From Undaria pinnatifida (lineage: Eukaryota > Sar > Phaeophyceae > Laminariales > Alariaceae), in assembly GCA_012845835.1 (NCBI GenBank), contig JABAKD010000028.1, positions 14,416,648 through 14,480,647 of the forward strand: a DNA stretch of 64,000 nucleotides. The letters run 5' to 3'. Numbering within the stretch: the stretch's first letter is position 1; every line of letters begins with the position of its first letter. Below the pieces are notes generated by a model. It was not told where the DNA came from. It searched no databases and saw only the letters and a list, made by a program, of their open reading frames with translations. The translations under genes were made by a program, and so were the position numbers. This document shows positions 54,395-64,000 of this stretch, piece after piece.

Positions 54395-57300
54395 GTAAGA
54401 GCCGCCAGGACTCTGGTGCTAGATAGAGTAAGTCGGCTTACTTTCGTCTTTTTTTCGCCCACCTTTGTCTGCAATTGCAGAGAAGTACTCATGCGCCGTA
54501 CTCCTGGGGAACCATCGAGGTCTCCTTTCGTCAGCGGTCGCCGGCTTTTGTCTGGTATCGCCTGCTAGATTAAAGAGCGCCTTCAGGCCTCATTCGCTAG
54601 AACACGAGCCATCAGACATCTTTTGCTAGAGGAAGAGCAACCATATCTCATTTTGTGTGCTTTCGTTTGAGTTTGTGTGCTATCGCACCCAACTAGGTTT
54701 CCATGTTAACTTACGCGTACGTAGCCTCCTTTCGCTTGCCTTCATCTGTGTTCTTGTGCCTTCGTCCGCTTTCTTCTGCTTTCGTCTGTTTTCGTCTGCT
54801 TTCGCCCACTTTCGCCCGCTTTCGTGAGCTTTCGTGAGCTTTCGTCTGCTTCTGTCTACTTTCGTCTAAGATTGTCTGCTTTCGCCTGCTGCTATCGTCT
54901 GCTTTTTTCTGAACTACGTAATCTGCTTTCGTCTGCTTTCGTCTGCGTTTGCCTTTCGTGTGGTTTCACCTAGTTTCGTCTGCTTTCCTGCTTGCGCGTT
55001 CGTAATATCGTCTAGTTTCGCGCGTTTTCCTCCAATTCCGTCTAGTTTCGTCTGCTATCGCACCCAACCAGTTTTCCTCGTACAAGCGTGTAGCGTTTGG
55101 CGAAAACCAACTCACCTCATAGACTCATCGTTGTGGAATCCCTACTTCAGCTCGTACAATTTCCTCAAACGCGATCGAAACGTAAACGTCAACATTGTCA
55201 GCGCGAAATGCTCAACCTTGCTACGCCCATCGCAATTTGGGTAAACGTTTCCGCTTCCGCTTACATACTGCTGAGAACTTCACAGCTCGGACGTATTGTT
55301 TCCTCACCACCTGCTCGACGTACCGTTTTTTTTTTTGGCGCAAAAAAACATGCAGAAAACAGTTGATTTTTCTGAAAAAAAATCATTCTTCACACTAATT
55401 CCAAGTGCCGTGGTTTATAATCGGGAAGAAAGTTCTTCTCCGTGAATTATCCACGCTTGTACAGTAGATACAATAGGTGCAGTAGATACAGTAGATACAG
55501 TAGGTACAGTAGGGGTTCCCCAGCAAGGCGGTGATGTGCTATTAATAGAGCAGTATAAAAATGACCGCCTTATTGGGGGAAGCCGCCTTATTCATTCCGG
55601 GTTTTGAGTACCGTAGTACCGTAGTACCGTAGTACCCGTAGTACCGTGGTACCGTAGTACCGTAGTACCGTAGTACCGTAGTACCGTAGTACCGTAGTAC
55701 CGTAGTACCGTAGTACCGTAGTACCGTAGTACCGTAGTACCGTAGTACCGGAGTACCGTAGTACCGTAGTACCGTAGTACCGTAGTACCGTAGTACCGTA
55801 GTACCGTAGTACCGTAGTACCGTAGTACCGTAGTACCGTAGTACCGTAGTACCGTAGTACCGTAGTACTGTAGTGCAATTCCTCGGTCGCGCCAAGCGAT
55901 TTCGGCCGCCATATGTCTAGATACCGCCTTATGGGGGGACTCCAATTGTAATACAACCACACCTGCTCGAAATGCCGTTATAGTTTGCGTGAAATACTCA
56001 ACCGTTTCAGAACAGCCCACACGTGGCTGGAGGGCGCACTGGTTGGGATGAGCGTGGGGTTATTGGACAGTGGTAAATATGTTAACCTTACCCCGCCGCG
56101 ATGAGAATCGTAAATTCCTGCTCGGTGTGAACTTCCCCAGCTTTTATAGCCTCAGTTGTTTTGAGATACCTCTGCTATTTATTGGCGCGAGACGTCCCTC
56201 CGTAATTTAACGGTAAATTTAATTCCTGCTCGTCTTGAAAAAACTTCCCCCCCCCCAAATTTTGAGCAGTAACGAACTGGAGAAAATAGGCGTGAAACTG
56301 AAGGCTACGTCGGCGATGCTAAAGGGGCAGAAATCGGCGGCGAACAACCTCTTCCGGCGTGGAAGTCATCGGCTGTCCCATGAAGGAGTAGAAGACGCTA
56401 TGCAGTCGAAACACAGCGACGAGACCAGAAAGGCAGACTACCTTCGAAAAAAGCTCAAAGCGCACCACGAGGAAGCGCGCGCGGGTCTTGCAAAGAAGCT
56501 ACAGGTGGAGAATACCAGGTGAGGCGTCGCCCTCTAAATATAGATGCAAGGGCGATGCAGAAAATAGCCAGGATTTTTCAAGGGTCATGACCCGACCCGG
56601 AAGACGTCGCGGGTCGGTCAGGAGGTGTTCGAAATCTCACGGGTCGGGTCGGGTCGGGTCGGGTGGGGCCGCGTCTGGAGGGTTGCACACATGATAGGCG
56701 TTTTTTAGACCAGTCCCCCGGTAGGAGTTGCAGTTGTTGGGTCAACCATTGTTGGGCCAACTATTGTTGGGTCAACCATTGTTGGGTCAAATATTGTTGG
56801 GTCAACTATTGTGGGGTCAATTATTGTTGGGTCAACTGTTGTTGGGTCAACTATTGTTTCTAACCTTCTGACCTTGTGATTGGTCGAGCCCCTCAGCAAA
56901 TGATCACTTTTTGAGTATATTTGTTTTTAGGACTATTAATAGAGTATTAATATGGTATAGCATTTTGGTATTAATAGCGCATAGAAATGTTGGCCCAGAA
57001 ATGTTGGTCGGGTTGCGCGAACGAATGTTTCGTGTGATGTTGATGTTGATGTTGATGTTGATGTTGATGTTGATGTTAATGTTGATGTTCCTCATATTAG
57101 GAGCTCAGAAATTTCTTAGAAACTTCTGCTGCACCCCTACCGTGGGATATTTTTTTTTTTTTGCTGCTGCTGCTGCTGCTCCTGCTGCTGCTGCACGAGC
57201 GCCTATAGCCACAGCTATATCACGTACATTTTTGTTTTTTCAAGTATCAAGTTTTAATTTCCACCTCCCGCAAAAGCCATGGTCACAGATGTCGTCCCTT

Positions 57301-60300
57301 CTTCCCCCCCCGGTACATGCCTTCATTTTGTGTCGCACAGAGGGGTCAGTTTTCCCACTGCGCATCGGGTTTCATCAGGCGTTTTGTCAAATAACGCTCT
57401 CACGCTGACGGCAGCGTGAGAAATACTCGAAATGTTCCACACGCAGGTGGAGGGGCGTAGAGAGACAGAGCAAACTCAACGAAAGCACGAGGTGTCTGTG
57501 CCGAACGTTGGCCGGTGGAAGATATCATGTCCCAGTCGGTCCCAGTTGGACAGTCCCGCGGTGAACATTGTCAGACGGTATTAGTAGTGTACCAGCGGTC
57601 GCTTACTCTGAGGCTTGAGGGGCGCGTGGTGTGGGCGAAGGGCATGGTATCCGTCGTTCCCCCGTCCTCTCGTTGCTAAACAAAATATATTTTACGTATA
57701 TCACCTTTTTCAGGACAAGCCATAGTCACAGGGGCCGTCCCCTCTACCCCCCGGTACGCGCCTTCAGCAATACACGCTGAGGGTTCCTTCATAATTCCGA
57801 CTGGCCGTCGATTTTCATCTATTTTTGCTAACTCACGCTTCGCAAGAGGGTTCAGCATCCCACTGCCCACCGGTTTTCATGGTCGAACCTTGCTGACTCA
57901 CGCTGCTCGTGATTCGCTACAAGTACACCCTCTCCGTTGTCTTCAACGACGCTTGAATCTTCCAGGATGGGGCGTGTTATCAAGGCCAACCTGGGCAAGT
58001 ACGCCAACCCGAAGCTAGCACAGGGCGCGAAGGCGGCGGTGCTCGCCAGCATAACCGAGTACCTCAATGGAGACGAATTCATCCGCATCGTGTCGGCCCC
58101 CCTCAACTACACCAGCCCCGACTTCGTGTCCTCGACAGAGCAGGAGCTGGAGACGATCGGAATAAACTACAGTCCCATGAACGCTGTGGCCCCAAAGCAA
58201 AGGTGAGATGAACTACATAGCCCTATGGGTGCCGTGAAGACACTCTCGTGATCCATCAACATTCGTCCTGCTATACTTGGTACCATGTAGCCGTTTGATA
58301 ACCGTTTCAGAGCCGCTTTGCCGTTTCAGTGCGGAAGCATACAGTGCAAGGACGCGACATCCAAAGTATCCGCGTGCTTTCATCGCGGCTACATATGGTA
58401 AGAGACACAAAGCTAGTATTGGTAATGGCAGGTGTAATGGTAGTGTTAATAGGGGTGTTAACTATGGTATCGCTTGTGAGGCTCCTCAGCCGATATACTA
58501 CTAGCCACACAAGATCTGACGACGAGAAAAAAAAGAACTTGCAACCCGACGGACAATGTATTAATAGTTTATTGTTAACAATGGTCTATGTGCAGTACGG
58601 GGTTCCCCCATATGGCGGTATGCCGACATAAGGCGCAGGCGGTATCTCTATATAAGGCGGTGTCCCGATACAAGGCGGTCAAAATCGCATGGCGCAACCG
58701 GGGAATGTCACTACAGTACCATCAACCTGGAATGAATAAGGCGGCTTTCCCCGATAAGGCGGTCATTTTTATACTGCTCCCACACACCACCGCCTTCTTG
58801 GGGGACCCCTACTGTACCTACTGTACCTACCGTACCTACTGTACCTACTGTATATCTAGGCAGTATTGAGTATGCAAGGAGTAATACTGTAAAAGCACAG
58901 TGACACATCCCAACGAGTTTGAGTGGTTTTTTAGGTAATAGGTTGTTAATATGGTATCAATAGGTTATTTACAGATTATCAATATGCTACTATTAATAAT
59001 AGGTTGCTAATAGGTTTTTGACACGTTGTTGATGAGTGATAAATAGGCTGCTGCGAAGTAACAAGGAGAGTAATTAATAAGTAACTACTAATAATAGGTT
59101 ATTAGTTGGTTATTAATGGGCTATTGAATAGGTTATTTATTGTTAAGTAGGTTATTACTGCTAATAATATTTTACTAATAGCTAATAGGCTATTGAATAG
59201 GTCATGAGGGTGGTTCTTTCGCCGAGCATGCCTCTTTGTTCTTGCTGCATATTACCCAAGTTTCACTACGAGAGAAGCGATTGACCACGTTTTGCTTGCC
59301 GATTCTGCCCCGTTGTACTTGCCATGTCACACAACGAGGGAAGCGAAGATATTAAATAAGCTTCTCTCGCTGTTTGTACCTCGCCGTTTACCCCTGACCC
59401 CCTTGATACCTGTTATGCTACGCCTTGCGATCGCAGAAGCACGGCAACGCCTACTTCGGAGCCAACCGACTACGACGCCAAGATGGCGCAGCTACAGGAG
59501 CAGAAAAGCAGAGACCAGAGAGAGAGGGCGGCAAGGCGACAAGAGGTAAACACACGACTACATACGAGTACGTCACGCACTAAGCTATACGCTCGTTAGG
59601 GCTAGCAGGTGTTTGTTGGCGGGTTACTTGCGCGGTGGCTAACTTGTTTTTCGTTAGTTTTTACACTAAGATTTTTTGTTCCCCTTTTGAGGTCAAGACA
59701 CCCCCCTGTTAATAGGATTTCAAGCCGGCCGCATCCCGAAGGAAGGGAAAGCTTGTCTCTCGTTATTATTTGGCCCGACAGACGGGCCACTCAACTCAGG
59801 TGATACCCAGTATCGTTGGAAAGGCCATTTTGGGTTTCTCTGTAGTTTTTTTTTGTTGGTACCTCGGCCATGGGACTATTGATGGGGTTAAGCATGGACG
59901 AATGCGACGGGAGAGGTGAACCTGATTTCGCTAAACCTTACTCGTTTCTAAGGACGTAAAAAAAGGTGGGGGGAAATTCAGGGCTCTTCTACTGAATGTG
60001 AGAAGCTTCGTCGTATGCGCAGGCCATGGGATTGATTGTTCTCAAGATTGTTCTCAAGATTTTTCTCAAGATTGTTCTCAAGATCAACTGTATTAGATTT
60101 TCCGTATATCGTTGTCTCGGGCGAATATGTATCGTGAGCTCCTCAAAGGGAGGAGCTTCAAAGCATTTTGATGCGCACGCCTTTCGTCGCATGCACCATC
60201 ACTCCGAGAACCGTCGCAACCGTAACGTCCTTCACCACCGTCCTTCAAGGAACAAGAGCGAGAGCAAAGGGCGAGGGAGGAACAGGCCGTGGACGATCTG

Positions 60301-62077
60301 GCTCGAGCCGCGGAGGAGACTGCCCGGCGACAGGAAGACATGCGGAGGCAGCACGAGGCAGAGCTCGAGGAACAGAAGCGCCAGCTGGACGAACACCAGG
60401 AAAACCTGCGAAAGGAGGCAGAAGCTGCCAGGTGCGAAGAAAAACATATTCTTGGTGCAACGAACGCCCTTTCCCAGTGCGAAGTCGTTTCTTGGTGTTG
60501 AGTTTTTCTTGTGGGTTCCCAGCCACTTAGAATCGTCCAGCAGATTTGGCTAGCGGTGGTGTAATCTCGGACCCGAAAATTTCCATCCTCCACGCGGTAC
60601 ACTCGCTTTCGTTGTAGGGGGTTGTCTGGGCCATCCTTCTTTTAAAACCGTAACTTCCACTGATACTGTGCTTCAGGGCCCGACACACGAAGGAGCTGGA
60701 GCGGCGGCGGGCGGACATGGCGAGAGAAGAGAGTGCTCACCTGGCGAAGCAAGCCGAAGCTAAACGGTTACGGGTGAGGCTTGCCATTTACAATGGTACA
60801 CTCGGCCTGGGTTTAGAGAACAGTGGCATGGTTTGTCTGCTATACACAAAGGTATGCTCGGCCTGCATGTTAGCAATGGTGCGCTCGGCCTGCTATGCGC
60901 GGTTTGAATGGTCGGTCTGCTGTTACCAATGGTGTGTTCATCCTGTTATCTACACGGCTGTGATATGCTCGGCCTGCTGTTCACAGCGGTAAACTCGTCC
61001 TGCTCTTGACAGCGGTGTGCTCGGCCTGCTATAAACAAGGACTTGCTTGGCCTGCTATTTACAATGGTGTGCTCGGCCTGCAAGAAACGATGGCATGCTC
61101 GGCTTGATATTAATGGTGGCATACGCAAGGCCTGCTATCAACCATGCTATGCACGTCCTGCTCTTACCGGTGGTGTTCTTCAACTCCAAAGTTATTAGAG
61201 CGTTTCCTGTGACCACGTACTTGACTATGCTGACGATGGGTTTGTGCGAGAGCAACAGGCTCCGCTCAAAAGTGACCAAAGTACGGTCGTCCCCTGCGAA
61301 TAGTATGACGAATGTTCCAGAGCCACGCATGCATGCGGCTGTTATCAAATTTCGGCCGAACTTGGAGGAACTGGAACGGCAGCTTAAGGAGATGTGCATC
61401 AAGGGTTAGGGTTAGGGCTAGGGGGCTAGTATCCCATTGTTGTGGGGTACATCTGCTCAAATGAGAAACGAGATTTCTCGCAACCTGAACATTAACATGC
61501 GGTGGATGTTTTGTACAGGTCGCGCCTGCCGAGGTGACCTTGTTGCCAGGAGGAGGAAGTGGAAGGCAACGCAAGGACACGCAGCAAGGGTTAGCCTTCG
61601 GGTTAGGGTCTAGGGTTTAGCTGTTACGGTAACCTCTGCTCACAGGAGAAAAGAAAAACGTGGTTGTAACTTGCAAGTATTATCGTGGATGTTCTAGCTT
61701 TACACGCATTCATGCGGGTTTTGTCAATTTTTTTATGAACTTGTTTGTCAGGAGGAGGAACTGGGACGGCAACAAGGGCTAGGGTTAGGCCTAGCGTTAG
61801 GGCTCAGTTACCGTGACCGTGAGTAGCTCTCTGCTCAAAGGAGACAAGTATCATCGTGTAACCTGAAAAATATTGCCATCGATGTTCTAGTGTCACGCAT
61901 GCATGCGGGTTTTGTCAATTTTTTTATGAACTTGTTTGTCAGGAGGAGGAACTGGGACGACAACGCGAGGAGATGCAGCGAAAACACGACGAGGATATGG
62001 AGAAGCAAAAGGAAGAAGTTAGACGGCACGAAGAAGAAGTGGCCAGACACAAGGAGGAGTTAGCCAAGCACAAGGAG
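54285..62077 (+). CDS. Coiled-coil protein gene, seven chained exons, ends not found
   Basis: Exons 54285-54394, 56270-56518, 57966-58202, 59437-59545, 60250-60431, 60677-60773 and 61943-62077 join without phase conflict into 373 codons. The first two exons and all exons from 59437 on are rich in Glu, Arg, Lys, Gln and Ala with heptad spacing. The exon at 57966 is different and may be a small folded domain. I recognise no family. Such proteins are often cytoskeletal, ciliary or motor-associated, but that is not shown here. Exons on both sides of the chain are probably missing. Confidence 0.7.
54690..55080. repeat. Diverged CTTTCGTCTG repeats
   Basis: About 25 words of CTTTCGTCTG or CTTTCGCC over nearly 400 bp. 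Pyrimidine-rich on the plus strand, intronic. Confidence 0.8.
55505..55950 (+). mobile_element. MITE, family C copy 2, containing an 8-bp minisatellite
   Basis: Left TACAGTAGGGGTTCCCC then AAGGCGGT, right ACCGCCTTATGGGGGGACTC then TTGTA. The interior matches copy 3 in reverse (GCAGTATAAAAATGACCGCC) and is interrupted by a (TACCGTAG)n array. Tandem GTACAGTAG-like words precede the left end. Confidence 0.78.
55608..55866. repeat. (TACCGTAG)n minisatellite inside a MITE
   Basis: About 32 copies of an 8-bp unit with rare variants. The unit contains the dyad TACCGTA-like core. Confidence 0.95.
56270..56518 (+). CDS. Coiled-coil gene exon b
   Basis: After a C-rich tract and GAGCAG: NELEKIGVKLKATSAMLKGQ, RRGSHRLSHEGVEDAM and KAHHEEARAGLAKKLQVENT. 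Donor GTGAGG. Phase 2 both ends. Confidence 0.75.
56570..56690. mobile_element. hAT-like MITE fragment, family G copy 3
   Basis: TTTTTCAAGGGTCATGACCC and (GGGTC)n match the ends of 25448-25631. The right end is lost. Confidence 0.45.
56740..56862. repeat. 15-bp minisatellite ATTGTTGGGTCAACT
   Basis: Eight copies with one or two changes each. Confidence 0.93.
56928..57155 (+). repeat. Duplicated segment H, copy 2, with (GATGTT)n
   Basis: Same start and end words as 53039-53190, expanded by a hexamer run GATGTT at 57032-57088. Confidence 0.7.
57966..58202 (+). CDS. Coiled-coil gene exon c, possible globular segment
   Basis: MGRVIKANLGKYANPKLAQG, VLASITEYLNGDEFIRIVSA, SPDFVSSTEQELETIGINYS. 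Not coiled-coil in character. Acceptor CTTCCAG, donor GTGAGA, phase 2 both ends. The internal ATG is only the second codon. Confidence 0.78.
58591..58816 (-). mobile_element. MITE, family C copy 3
   Basis: Left TGCAGTACGGGGTTCCCCC, right CTTGGGGGACCCCTACTGTA. Inverted relative to copies 1 and 2 by its interior. Followed by tandem CCTACTGTA units to 58860. Confidence 0.78.
58915..59210. repeat. AATAGGTTATTAATA-rich stretch
   Basis: Degenerate tandem words TAATAGGTTATT over about 300 bp, A/T-rich, intronic. Confidence 0.65.
59437..59545 (+). CDS. Coiled-coil gene exon d
   Basis: STATPTSEPTDYDAKMAQLQ then EQKSRDQRERAARRQE before GTAAAC. Coiled coil starts here. Phase 2 in, 0 out. Confidence 0.75.
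60250..60431 (+). CDS. Coiled-coil gene exon e
   Basis: Sixty codons, almost all E, Q, R, A, L and D: EQEREQRAREEQAVDDLARA, RRQEDMRRQHEAELEEQKRQ. Acceptor TTCAAG, donor GTGCGA, phase 2 out. Confidence 0.78.
60677..60773 (+). CDS. Coiled-coil gene exon f
   Basis: ARHTKELERRRADMAREES then AHLAKQAEAKRLR before GTGAGG. Acceptor GCTTCAG. Phase fits both neighbours. Confidence 0.78.
60785..61180. repeat. Diverged tandem GCTCGGCCTGCTATNNACAATGG-type units
   Basis: About ten units of 30-35 bp sharing GCTCGGCCTGC and ACAATGGTG words begin at the donor of exon f (first unit about 60774-60815). This is another array abutting a splice site. Confidence 0.72.
61325..61942 (+). pseudogene. Three decayed tandem copies of coiled-coil exon g 5' end
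   Basis: Units of about 190 bp begin near 61325, 61519 and 61706, before the real exon at 61943. Each repeats ACGCATGCATGCGGGTTTTG-like intron, TTGTTTGTCAG or a variant, and an exon start (LEELERQL, EEEVEGN and EEELGRQ), then breaks into GGGTTAGGG-type text. Confidence 0.75.
61943..62077 (+). CDS. Coiled-coil gene exon g
   Basis: Forty-five codons, EEELGRQREEMQRKHDEDME and RHEEEVARHKEELAKHKE, before GTGAGA. Phase 0 both ends. No later exon was confirmed. A short open stretch at 62811-62871 (KFLDNEERAKSTGRSRR) is a weak candidate. Confidence 0.78.
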
Positions 62078-63164
62078 GTGAGAGTGGTCAAGGTGTACGC
62101 ATCAAAAAGTCAAGCCAGGAAATATAAATCGACGAAAAAACACGTGCTGTGCGCACAATGTAACCTCACAGCAAGCATCAGTAGGATGATGCAAGCAGGA
62201 GCCGTTGGTTCCGATTAAAAAGTCGTTATTATCAGATTTTACTGACTTGGGCCGTTTCGAAGTAGGTTCTCGAGGGAAGGATCACCGTACGTTTGCTATT
62301 CTATTAATAGTTTTTTTTCGTACTGTTACTGGATGCGTTGCTGTGCTGGTTTTGACAGTTAAATATTGTGACATTCCGTCCTTCGAACCACGGGTGGTTA
62401 GGTTGAAACTGCGCGCAACAGCAGTCGGCAGGTTGCTGCTGGCTGACCGCGAACAAATAAAAGGGGGCAGTCCCCCACGGTTTTCCGGGCTACGGACCGG
62501 ATGCATCTTCCCTGCCCAGCATCTTGAAACATGCACAAGGCTTTTTGTTTCGTTCTTTTTTGTCACTTTAGTCTACGCGCGAATTCACTTTTTCGATCAG
62601 GTCGCCCTTTGGAGGTCGAGTGGAAATCTAACAGAAGGAAGAGCACACGCTCTTATCGGGAACGAAAAAAGTACACCTTGTTTGTGGTGGGCGTTTGGCA
62701 TCTACATCTTGTTTTCGTTTTGTTGCGTGAACGGCTATTGTACCGTGTGCGTATCACGCAAAGATAGCATACAACGTCACGAAAGAAAACTAAAGCCCCC
62801 ATGAAATTCTTGGACAACGAGGAGAGGGCAAAGAGCACGGGAAGATCTCGTCGACGTGTACTTTCCAAAAATACCCCATTTGCTTGCTGACTCCTAACGC
62901 CTCCTTGTTTCTGTCCACTTCCTCCCGCCTTCTTTTGCTTCGTGCCGTCTAAACTCCTCCTTCTTGGCTAGCGTGTGCCCTTCCTCGTTCTGTAGAAAAA
63001 TTATTATCGGAAAGTTCATATCTCGACGGGGAGAGGGCAGGACAAATATACCATGCCAGGCGTTAATAAAACGGTTTCGTTGAGATCTTACCGAAAAGTG
63101 ACCATTTCCCCGGTGTGTTTCCCACTCTCGAAATTGGGACTCAATGGGCGGTTGTTAGCTTCCT
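62078..63164. other. Intron or intergenic, nothing confirmed
   Basis: No exon with both splice signals and matching phase was found. Pyrimidine-rich 62880-62990. Confidence 0.4.
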
Positions 63165-63202
63165 GTGTGTTACGGTCCTGTACACCGCTCGTCTACTAAA
63201 TT

Positions 63203-63320
63203 CAAAGCTCAAAGCTCAAAGCTCAAAGCTCAAAGCTATCATCCCGTGGTAAACGAAGCATACAGGTACCACGTACCACGTATCAGGTATCACGTATCAC
63301 GTATCAGGTACCAGGTACTT
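63203..63320. repeat. CAAAGCT tandem and TACCACG/TATCAGG dyads
   Basis: Four to five copies of CTCAAAG (63203-63236), then eight alternating ACGTATCAGGTAC-type words. Confidence 0.8.
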
Positions 63321-63492
63321 TGTTTATTTTGTTCGACGGTTGCACTATCTGTCGTCTCCGTCGAACATAACACCTAGTTAATTCCCCTCAATCCTTCAAT
63401 TACAGTAGTGCAGTATGCTATTATTGCAGTACACTATTGCAGTATACTATTACAGTATACTAATACAGTAGTAGTACAGTATGCTATTAGTG

Positions 63493-63835
63493 TACAGTAG
63501 GGGTCCCCCAACAAGGCGGCATCCCTATATAAGGCGGCATCCCTATATAAAGGCGGCATCCCTATATAAGGCGGCATCCCTATATAAGGCGGCATCCCTA
63601 TATAAGGCGGTATCCCTATATAAGGCGGTATCCCTATATAAGGCGGTATATCCCTATATAAGGCGGCATCCCTATATACGGCGGTCAAAATCGCTTTGCA
63701 CGGCCAAGGGATTGCACTACATACAGTACATCCAGTACATCCAGTACATCCAGCACTCTTTACCTGGAATGAATGTGTGAATAGGGCAGCTTCCCGCGGC
63801 AAGGCGGTGGTCACATTACTCTCGCATGCTACCCC
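63493..63835 (-). mobile_element. MITE, family C copy 4, with 18-bp repeats
   Basis: Left TACAGTAGGGGTCCCCC then AAGGCGGC. The interior has about nine copies of ATCCCTATATAAGGCGGC (63520-63680), then family text GGAATGAAT and AAGGCGGTGGTCA. The right inverted repeat is eroded. Confidence 0.7.
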
Positions 63836-64000
63836 CCTCGATACGCGTGTAATCCTATCCGCCCCGATAGCAAGACGGTTTGTTTTTATTATCTTTCTTC
63901 TTCGAAGTTGGAGAATAGTCAATGTTTTGTTTTTTTCACCAAGAAATAGTGGGAATTAACTCCATTTATTTTCTGGATTTCTGATTATTAATAGTCACTT

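Overview
The window looks like nuclear DNA of a eukaryote. It has three spliced genes with GT-AG introns of 0.1 to 4.3 kb, dense microsatellites and minisatellites, small non-autonomous DNA transposons and one non-LTR retrotransposon fragment. There are no ribosome-binding sites, operons or close-packed ORFs. Long repeat-rich introns and roughly balanced base composition would suit a photosynthetic stramenopile such as a brown alga, but no marker in the window fixes the lineage.

Left half (1 to 30222, minus strand): most of one large gene for the B-block-binding largest subunit of transcription factor IIIC (GTF3C1/TFC3 type). I resolved 21 exons by hand from matching splice phases and from family resemblance. 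The start codon is at 30222 and the gene runs off the left edge. A few exons are still missing (between 27374 and 26140, 16408 and 14669, 14576 and 13165, 5285 and 3521).

Centre (30841 to 40344, plus strand): a complete-looking seven-exon gene of 617 codons for an endonuclease/exonuclease/phosphatase (EEP) enzyme of the CCR4/nocturnin/Angel type, with every catalytic motif present. Its ATG lies 618 bp from the TFIIIC start in head-to-head orientation, so the two genes probably share a bidirectional promoter. Its second intron (4.25 kb) holds possible antisense coiled-coil coding sequence.

40345 to 49261: repeat-rich intergenic DNA with a 5'-truncated REL-type non-LTR retrotransposon at 45217-47641, flanked on both sides by (TAA)n.

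Right part (49262 to 62077, plus strand): a serine/proline/glycine-rich first exon, then a phase-consistent chain of seven exons encoding a long Glu/Arg/Lys-rich coiled-coil protein of unknown function. This gene probably continues past the chain.

The most unusual pattern is that tandem duplications repeatedly abut splice junctions. At least seven exons in two of the genes have one to four decayed copies of their own splice site and first or last codons in the neighbouring intron, usually in units of about 50 to 200 bp. Other repeats include two TA-flanked pogo/Tc1-like MITE families, a hAT-like MITE with an 8-bp target duplication, SINE-like elements with a box-B-like sequence, and long (CAA)n/(TTG)n, (TTGGG)n, (TACCGTAG)n and 15-bp palindromic arrays.
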